This document shows positions 34,559 to 39,954 of a stretch of 39,954 nucleotides of DNA, one piece after another. The stretch is from Akkermansiaceae bacterium. GTDB taxonomy: Bacteria; Verrucomicrobiota; Verrucomicrobiia; Verrucomicrobiales; Akkermansiaceae. Below the pieces are notes generated by a model. That model had not been told where the DNA came from and made no database searches. It was given only the letters and a program-made list of their open reading frames with translations. Each line of letters begins with the position of its first letter. Within the stretch, counting starts at the first letter, position 1. The translations under genes were made by a program, and so were the position numbers. The stretch spans positions 1 through 39,954 of the forward strand of contig JAQWZU010000180.1 in NCBI GenBank assembly GCA_029253285.1, read 5' to 3'.

Positions 34559-34756
34559 CTATGGTCCTTCGACGCACACCATGGTGACGTCGAGTCCTTC
34601 GTCATCGCCTTCGCCGATTCCCTCCACGCGGACATCTTCGTCGGAAAGAAGGTCGATGAGGGTATCCTCAAGGCCTCCATCGACGAGGAGGTTGTTAAAT
34701 CGCTGGGCGACTTCTTCAGCGTTGTGGCCCGTAAATGTGATGGTGACTGAGTCCAT
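34559..34756 (-). CDS. Small acidic protein of unknown function
   Basis: A 65-residue acidic protein (MDSVTITFTGHNAEEVAQ..., ending VTMVCVEGP) that I do not recognise. The pattern of a beta strand, a helix (AEEVAQRFNNLLVDGG), another helical part (LEDTLIDLLSD) and a final strand suggests a compact alpha/beta fold. It is flanked on both sides by good minus-strand terminators (34502-34532 and 34856-34888), which supports a separate transcription unit. No signal peptide is seen, so it should be cytoplasmic. No adjacent gene suggests a role. Confidence 0.65.
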   Translation of the reverse strand: MDSVTITFTGHNAEEVAQRFNNLLVDGGLEDTLIDLLSDEDVRVEGIGEGDDEGLDVTMVCVEGP

Positions 34757-34855
34757 GCGCCCGATATAAAAGGCGATTTTGGATCGTGGAAAGAAACTTT
34801 TTAAGAAGTTTTTTCAGGTGGGAATCTCTTCAGTCTCTCAACTTTTAAATGGCAT

Positions 34856-34888
34856 AAAAAAACACGCTTCGGAATTCCGAAACGTGTT
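34856..34888 (-). terminator. Terminator after the giant cytochrome gene
   Basis: A long stem: AACACG (34861-34866) with CGTGTT (34883-34888), a single mismatch, then TTCGG/CCGAA around AATT. On the minus strand the T-run is TTTTTTT (from the A-run at 34856-34862). It starts about 30 bases after the stop codon of the gene at 34918-39405. Confidence 0.9.
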
Positions 34889-34917
34889 GAGAAAATTGAG
34901 ATATTTTTTCCGTTGGA

Positions 34918-37900
34918 TTAGCCGTTGGCAATCTTCATACGGAGAGTGGCCACACCGGTGATCGCGAGCACTCCGATCGCGACTAGGATTGCTGAAACAG
35001 GAAGGCCAATTCCGCCGGAAGGAACTTGTGCGAGAGGTCCGGAGGGGCCTGCTGCTTCTTTAATTTCAGGTTGAATCATGTCGCCTTGGGTCAGAGCTGG
35101 CTTGCCCAATTCCCCTCTCTGCGCGGCCACCATTTCTGGTGTGACGACAGGAGCGGAGTTGCCCCAGGAATTTCGAATGAAGGTAATGACGGAAGCGATG
35201 TTCTCGTCGGACTGTCCTGCTCCCATGGCAGGCATTGGAGCGGGGAAGTTGTATTCTTGTCCGGCTACGGTGATTGGGCCGGAGAGTCCACGGAGTTGAA
35301 TTCCAATCAGGTTTTCGGGAGGCCCGGTGACCCACTCTGAATTGGCAAGTGGAGGCCCAAGGTTGGGCACCCCCGCACCTGCGGGGCCGTGGCAGGCGAT
35401 GCAGAGGTTATACTGGGTTTTGCCGAGTTCCATTACTGCTGGGTCGATGGTGTTTTCTTCGCTCACGGTTTTTTCAGTGGGTGTTTGGTTTTGAGATTCG
35501 TCTTTGGGAGTCGTGCCGGACTTGGGATCGTCCGTTTTGGGCTCTTCGGTTTTGGTGTTTTTGGCAAGGGTCAAATTTCGAACCTCGTATGCAGGGGCCT
35601 TTTCATCGGATTCCTTGGTCAGAGTCAAGAGCCACGCGACAAGATCTCGAACTTCTTGTGGTTTGAGAATGGCCCCCATGGGTGGCATGGCAGAGGTTTG
35701 AGTGGGCCTTACTTTAAGGTCGGATTTCTGAATGCGCCAGCTTGTTTCTCCTTCCTTGAGATCGAAGTGGCTTTTTGTTTCCGCCAAAACGAGGCCTGCT
35801 TTGGTGGAACCATCGTGGAGGCTGAGGGTGGCGACGCCGAAACCAGGGGTGATTTGGGAGTTGGGGAGAATGATGGATTCGAGAAGTCCTTTGGCATTTT
35901 GGCGGAGGGCCACGCCCATCAGGTTGGGGCCTGCTTCGCCGCCTTCGGTGTGGCCGGACTCGTGACGGTGGCAGCGCATGCACTGGGCGGCTCCGTGGGA
36001 CTGGAAAATCTTGAAGCCGTTCTTGGCATTCCCTCCGGCAAGGGTTGGAGTCCATTGGGCGAGCGGATCTTTTCCGGCGAGGGACTTTTGGTAGTCGGTG
36101 AGGGCGGTTTTCATGACCGGCTCGGGTCGGGAGCGGACGGCTGCCAGGAGTTCGAAGGTGGAGGCGGGGTCGCCCTTTCCGGCGGCGAGCTGGGTCATGC
36201 CATCGCGCAAGAGGGGAATAGCGTGCTCGGCGGGGAGAGCGGAGGCGATATTCCAGGCGGTTTGGCGTCGGGTCATACTCTTGGAGAGCAAGGCTCCGCG
36301 CAGGGCGGCAACATTGGCGGCGGGATCACGGGTGGCGGCGAGCTCCAGGGCGGAGGTGGCGAGTTGGTCGTTGGAGGATTGGGCCGCTTCGTTTAGGATT
36401 TTGGCGAGTTCGGCGCTCGGAGACTCGGCGAGTAGCTTGAGTGCTCCGGCGCGGGTCTCGCCATCGACTTTTTCATTTCGGATGAGCCGAGTGAGGGTGC
36501 CGGAATCGAGTTTGTCGTGTGAGAGTTCGTATTTGAGAGCCAAGCCGAGTGTTTTGGCGAGAACAGGGGTGTCGGACTGCAGGAGGAGGTGCAGGTTTTT
36601 GGCGAGGGCGTTTCTGAACTCGTCGGGCTCGCGGGGAGAGACCGGCGAATGTTTTCCGATGGACTGGTCGACGACGTGGGGCTTGGTCCACACTGAGATG
36701 AGTCGCATCGCTTCGAGGCGTTCGGCCCGGTCGTTCTTCTGATGAGAGGCGAATTTGATGAGGCGGAGGAGGTTCTTCTCGTGGCCGAGGCGATAGGCGC
36801 TGTGAAGGAGTCGGCGAATCATCATGCGGCTCAGGGGACGGCCGGGATTCTTGGAATCGGCGTTGTAGTCATCGAGGAGCGCGGCGAGAGCAGCCCGCAC
36901 GCTGAAGAGTTCGGTGTCGTTGATGGCGCGGATGGCTTCGTTGGAGACGTGGAGGTCGGGGTCGGCAATAAAGCGCACGATTTCGGGATTCCGTAAACGG
37001 CGGAGGGCGATGACTGCGGCGCGGCGCACGGCGGCCGAGGCATGGGAGGCGAGAGAGATGATTTCTTTGGGCGTGGCGTTTCCGGTCAGCCCCATGATTC
37101 CGGCGTGGCGGAGGTAGGGGTCGCGGTCGTTATTTTCCTCGAGGAGGGCGACGAGGTGGCTGGTGCCGTCGGGGGCGGGCTTGCGACCAAGGGCGATGGC
37201 GGCGAGGGCGCGGACCCGGAGGCTGGGATCTTGGAGGAGAGGGAGGAGCGGCGAGCCGTCGGTGAGCGTGGATTCTCCAAGAGCTTGGGCGGCTTGCCCG
37301 CGGACGATGAGGTCGGCATTTTTGAGAGCCCGGATGAGGAAGTTGCTTGCCGGTTCGCTCTTCTCCTTGCGAGCGAGTATTCCCAGTCCCCAGATGCCGT
37401 GAAGTCGTTCGGTGGGATTGAGCCGTTGGTTGGCGGCGGAAATGAAGATAGGCAAAGCGTCCTCCCGACCTGCCAGATGGTATTGAGCGCGGAGGCGAAG
37501 GCGAAAGTCCGGGTGGGTGAGAAGTTTTGCGAGATCGTCGGAGCTCTTTTCGGAGATTCCGGAGGCGATGATTTTTGCGACTTCATCGCCGGTGTTGGAT
37601 TGCTCCATGGTGTAGATCCGTCCGGCCTTGTGTGATTCCCATCCAGAGATGAAATCACTCACATAGAGCTTTCCATCATAGCCCCATTCCACGTCGGTGA
37701 CGGCGGCGCCCCAGCTGAATTTGCCAAATTGGTCGAGGGCGAATCCGGCGCCTTTTCGCTTGATGCCGAAGTGCCAGATTCCGGAGGAGGCTGCTCCGCC
37801 GCGATAGTCGCAGATGAGGAACTGGTCGCGGCTTTTGAGTTGGTATCCGGTGCCGGGATAATAGGCCAGGCCGGAAGGGCCCGAGGTAAGATTGGCGATA

Positions 37901-39405
37901 GGCGGAACGATGTGAGCGGGTTGGTCGGGGAAGTGGGGCTCCCACATTTTCTCCTGCATCCATTGGTTGATGGGACGGTCCGGGACGCCGGCAGTTTTGT
38001 GGAAGGAATGAAGGACCTGATGGCCCATGCGCCAGCCGGAGTCGGCTCCGTCCATCATAAAGACGACACGCGCGCGATCGCCTTGGTCGGAATTGTTATC
38101 GACGGTGATGGCGGTGCCGTATTGGTCAAAGGCAATTTCCTTGGGGTTGCGGAGGCCGAAGTGGACCACCTCAAAGTTGGAGCCGTCGGGGTCGAAGCGG
38201 AAGATGGCACCTTGATTGGGGTATTTGTATTCGCGGCCTTCCCGGGTGGTGAAGTTGAAGCCACGGTCGCCGATGGTGGCATAAATGCGGCCATCGGGTC
38301 CGAGAGCGAAGCCGTTGAGATCATGGCCGGAGAAAGAGACGCGGACCCCCATGCCATTCTGGATGACCTCGCGCTCGTCCGAGATGAGGTCGCCGTCTTT
38401 GTCGGTGAGTGTCCAGATATTGGGAATGCAGGCGAAATAGATGGTGCCTTCGAAGGCCATGATGCCAGCGGCGGTTCCGTCGAGGATTTCGTTGAAGCCC
38501 TCGGCGAAGACTTTGGATTCATCGGCCACTCCGTCTCCGTCGGTGTCAACAAGGACGCGCACTTTTTCGGAAAATTTGGTGAGATCGGCGACAGGCTTTT
38601 TGTGGTCCCACTTCCTGTGCATCGCAATCCGGTCATCGGTGGTCTGCGCGGCAATATCGTCCATGAGCCAATAGAGATGCCTGCGGTTATCCTCGACACT
38701 CGTCCCGAAGCGGTGGGTTTCGGCGACAAAGACGCGGCCTTGTTCATCGACGGAGAGAGCGGTGGGCGAGTAGACGCCGGAGGAGACGTTGTCGGCGAAG
38801 ATTTTAACCTCGGTGCCGTCGGGAACGGAGAGACCGGGAATGGCATCGGAGGAAATGAGCCCGTCTTTATCGGCATTGCCACCACCGGAGGTCCGGGGAA
38901 ATTTAGGTTCGGCGAGATCAGTGAAGAGGATGTGATCGGCATTGATGACACCCCAGCCCCCGCGTTCGGTATCGATGATGCGGAGTTGAGCCGTTTTCCC
39001 TTTGAGTCCAGAGACGTCCCAAATCGTGGGGCGCATCGTGAGGTCGTTTTGTCCGGTGGCTTCTTGGGTGATTTTGCCGTCCACTAAGAGCTGGACGGCT
39101 GTTTTGCCGGGGTGCTCGCCTCCTGAGACGAGGAGAGCGATGTTGGGGAGCTGAATTTTGAATTCGGGGGAGGTCAGTGAGCCGGTTGAGGCGTCGCCTT
39201 GGTGAGCTGAGCTGACGTAGTAGAGGTTGGCATATTTTTTGACGGTGCCATTCATGCCGGTCGGGCTGGACGAGGTGGGGGACTTGCCAAAAGCGGCGCC
39301 CTCGACTTTCCATTCGCCGAAGCCATCCGATTCGAAGGCATCGAACAAAATTTCAGCAGCATGGAGGGAGCCCGAAAGGGCGAGAAGAGTGGTCAGAATG
39401 CGCAT
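34918..39405 (-). CDS. PVC-type membrane-bound dehydrogenase with HEAT repeats and two cytochrome c sites
   Basis: A 1495-residue exported protein. After the signal peptide (MRILTTLLALSGSLHAA), an N-terminal galactose-binding-like domain (about 20-170; SGGEHPGKTAVQLLVDGK, GGWGVINADHI) resembles the C-terminal module of levanases. A dehydrogenase-like beta-propeller follows (about 195-605; GPDGRIYATIGDRGFN, GLRNPKEIAFD, VTDVEWGYDGKLYVSDF), then HEAT-like repeats (about 620-1100), a first heme site CMRCH (1142-1146), a second cytochrome c domain with CIACH (1335-1339) and a C-terminal membrane anchor (about 1465-1487). A low-complexity linker rich in Thr, Lys and Pro precedes the second heme domain. 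Such proteins are hallmarks of Planctomycetota and Verrucomicrobiota; they are thought to oxidise carbohydrates or related substrates and pass electrons onward. Substrate is unknown. A terminator follows. Confidence 0.9.
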   Translation of the reverse strand: MRILTTLLALSGSLHAAEILFDAFESDGFGEWKVEGAAFGKSPTSSSPTGMNGTVKKYANLYYVSSAHQGDASTGSLTSPEFKIQLPNIALLVSGGEHPGKTAVQLLVDGKITQEATGQNDLTMRPTIWDVSGLKGKTAQLRIIDTERGGWGVINADHILFTDLAEPKFPRTSGGGNADKDGLISSDAIPGLSVPDGTEVKIFADNVSSGVYSPTALSVDEQGRVFVAETHRFGTSVEDNRRHLYWLMDDIAAQTTDDRIAMHRKWDHKKPVADLTKFSEKVRVLVDTDGDGVADESKVFAEGFNEILDGTAAGIMAFEGTIYFACIPNIWTLTDKDGDLISDEREVIQNGMGVRVSFSGHDLNGFALGPDGRIYATIGDRGFNFTTREGREYKYPNQGAIFRFDPDGSNFEVVHFGLRNPKEIAFDQYGTAITVDNNSDQGDRARVVFMMDGADSGWRMGHQVLHSFHKTAGVPDRPINQWMQEKMWEPHFPDQPAHIVPPIANLTSGPSGLAYYPGTGYQLKSRDQFLICDYRGGAASSGIWHFGIKRKGAGFALDQFGKFSWGAAVTDVEWGYDGKLYVSDFISGWESHKAGRIYTMEQSNTGDEVAKIIASGISEKSSDDLAKLLTHPDFRLRLRAQYHLAGREDALPIFISAANQRLNPTERLHGIWGLGILARKEKSEPASNFLIRALKNADLIVRGQAAQALGESTLTDGSPLLPLLQDPSLRVRALAAIALGRKPAPDGTSHLVALLEENNDRDPYLRHAGIMGLTGNATPKEIISLASHASAAVRRAAVIALRRLRNPEIVRFIADPDLHVSNEAIRAINDTELFSVRAALAALLDDYNADSKNPGRPLSRMMIRRLLHSAYRLGHEKNLLRLIKFASHQKNDRAERLEAMRLISVWTKPHVVDQSIGKHSPVSPREPDEFRNALAKNLHLLLQSDTPVLAKTLGLALKYELSHDKLDSGTLTRLIRNEKVDGETRAGALKLLAESPSAELAKILNEAAQSSNDQLATSALELAATRDPAANVAALRGALLSKSMTRRQTAWNIASALPAEHAIPLLRDGMTQLAAGKGDPASTFELLAAVRSRPEPVMKTALTDYQKSLAGKDPLAQWTPTLAGGNAKNGFKIFQSHGAAQCMRCHRHESGHTEGGEAGPNLMGVALRQNAKGLLESIILPNSQITPGFGVATLSLHDGSTKAGLVLAETKSHFDLKEGETSWRIQKSDLKVRPTQTSAMPPMGAILKPQEVRDLVAWLLTLTKESDEKAPAYEVRNLTLAKNTKTEEPKTDDPKSGTTPKDESQNQTPTEKTVSEENTIDPAVMELGKTQYNLCIACHGPAGAGVPNLGPPLANSEWVTGPPENLIGIQLRGLSGPITVAGQEYNFPAPMPAMGAGQSDENIASVITFIRNSWGNSAPVVTPEMVAAQRGELGKPALTQGDMIQPEIKEAAGPSGPLAQVPSGGIGLPVSAILVAIGVLAITGVATLRMKIANG

Positions 39406-39522
39406 GATGGTCGGAAAAAGTGATGCTCGAAGTGGCTGCTGATGCCGTTATCCATCGGGCGGGGCAGGGGTTTGGGCAAATAGAAAAAACTTTTCGAGCG
39501 GAAATTTGTCTGTGAAATGAAA

Positions 39523-39553
39523 AATGGATCCAGGTGGAGTCCTTGAATCCATT
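39523..39553 (-). promoter_or_regulatory. Hairpin with T-run upstream of the cytochrome gene
   Basis: AATGGAT (39523-39529) pairs with ATCCATT (39547-39553), continued by CAGG/CCTTG after one mismatch. On the minus strand it is followed by a short T-run. It lies about 120 bases before the cytochrome start in a 259-base gap that otherwise shows no gene. It could be a leader attenuator or a terminator of transcription entering from outside. Confidence 0.35.
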
Positions 39554-39664
39554 GAAGTTCTTGGAAGAGGATGTCGGGGCCGATCCTTCGATTGATGAGC
39601 CGGCTTTCCTTTAAGAGATTTTTTTTGAATCCGTATTTCAATTTCAGGCGAAAACCCTACTGAG

Positions 39665-39954
39665 ATGAAAAAAACACTCAAAAGACTACCTCTTGTTCTC
39701 GCCCCCTTGATTCTCATCTCGGGTGATCTTCGTGCCGCTGATCCTGCGGAAGCTAAAACGATTGGCCGGATTGTCCGTGAGCGGCCGGATCTGTCCAATT
39801 TTCTCCAGCTTCTTGAGAAGACCGAAGTTGGGTCACAGTTGTCGGAGCGCACAAATATCCGGCGCACGATTTTTGCGCCTACTGATGCGGCTTTCGCCGA
39901 ACTTCCAAAAGACTCTCTTAAGACCCTCCTTGCGCCGCGCAACGACGACCGGCT
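39665..39954 (+). CDS. Exported fasciclin (FAS1) domain protein, 3' end outside window
   Basis: The last 290 bases open a reading frame starting at ATG 39665 that runs off the window. MKKTLKRLPLVLAPLILISG begins a signal peptide ending near ADPAEA. Then DLSNFLQLLEKTEV and the signature TIFAPTDAAFAELP followed by LKTLLAP match a FAS1 domain, an extracellular adhesion or ligand-binding fold. The protein is incomplete, so domain number is unknown. It is divergent from the giant cytochrome gene across a 259-base gap. Confidence 0.85.
   Translation, partial: MKKTLKRLPLVLAPLILISGDLRAADPAEAKTIGRIVRERPDLSNFLQLLEKTEVGSQLSERTNIRRTIFAPTDAAFAELPKDSLKTLLAPRNDDR

Noticed and set aside
37729-39087. A 452-residue plus-strand ORF opposite the giant cytochrome gene
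   Set aside because: It is the antisense shadow of a GC-rich coding strand with clear signal peptide, propeller and heme motifs; the shadow protein is rich in Gly, Val and Asp without any recognisable family.
1-39954. CRISPR array, insertion sequence, prophage or tRNA genes
   Set aside because: I looked for regularly spaced repeats, transposase or integrase motifs, phage genes and tRNA cloverleaf sequences (such as GGTTCGAAT arms) and saw none that hold up.

Overview
The window looks like chromosomal DNA of a Verrucomicrobiota bacterium, probably a free-living, polysaccharide-degrading member of Verrucomicrobiales. This placement is inferred from gene content: two very large secreted CotH/lamin-tail-domain proteins, a sulfatase, a DUF1080 protein, a PQQ-like beta-propeller protein, and a giant PVC-type membrane dehydrogenase with HEAT repeats and two cytochrome c sites. 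Many genes lack a clear Shine-Dalgarno sequence. The left edge is the 3' half of a 5S rRNA followed by a perfect terminator, so an rRNA operon lies just outside the window.

Layout. 1-110: end of 5S rRNA and its terminator. 334-8307 (+): secreted CotH protein, gluconate permease and gluconokinase (gntP-gntK), and a secreted sulfatase. 8308-9279: a repeat-like stretch, a decayed sulfatase C-terminus and a DUF1080 gene, the last two on the minus strand. 9338-13489 (+): YedJ-like HD hydrolase, PQQ-like propeller, Ldh2-family dehydrogenase, FmdB zinc ribbon and an unknown exported protein. 13743-17186 (-): alaS, carrying an in-frame short tandem repeat, and a DUF6580-like membrane protein. 17347-24012 (+): a 2091-residue CotH/lamin-tail protein and a NUDIX hydrolase that overlaps rnc (-) tail to tail. 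24780-32162 (+): glcD-like oxidase, a small lipoprotein, two tandem PAS/SpoIIE phosphatases, pfkA and lepB, with lepB overlapping ispA (-). 33135-33641 (+): a peroxiredoxin whose peroxidatic position is an in-frame TGA. 33622-39405 (-): alpha/beta hydrolase, a 65-residue acidic protein and the giant cytochrome/dehydrogenase. 39665-end (+): the start of a fasciclin-domain protein.

The most notable item is the gene at 33135-33641. It is a PrxQ/BCP-type peroxiredoxin with a signal peptide. TGA stands exactly where the peroxidatic cysteine belongs, the resolving cysteine is five residues later, and a stem-loop with a GGU-starting apical loop begins just after the TGA. I read it as an exported selenocysteine peroxiredoxin; ordinary gene calling would split it or lose its N-terminus. 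Other points worth a second look are the tandem repeat inside alaS, the sulfatase remnant beside the DUF1080 gene, the translationally coupled PAS/SpoIIE pair and a long hairpin that ends 5 bases before the lepB start.

Functionally the window mixes housekeeping genes (alaS, rnc, lepB, ispA, pfkA) with genes for secreted or periplasmic carbohydrate use and redox chemistry. All family assignments come from reading motifs by eye; no database search was run.
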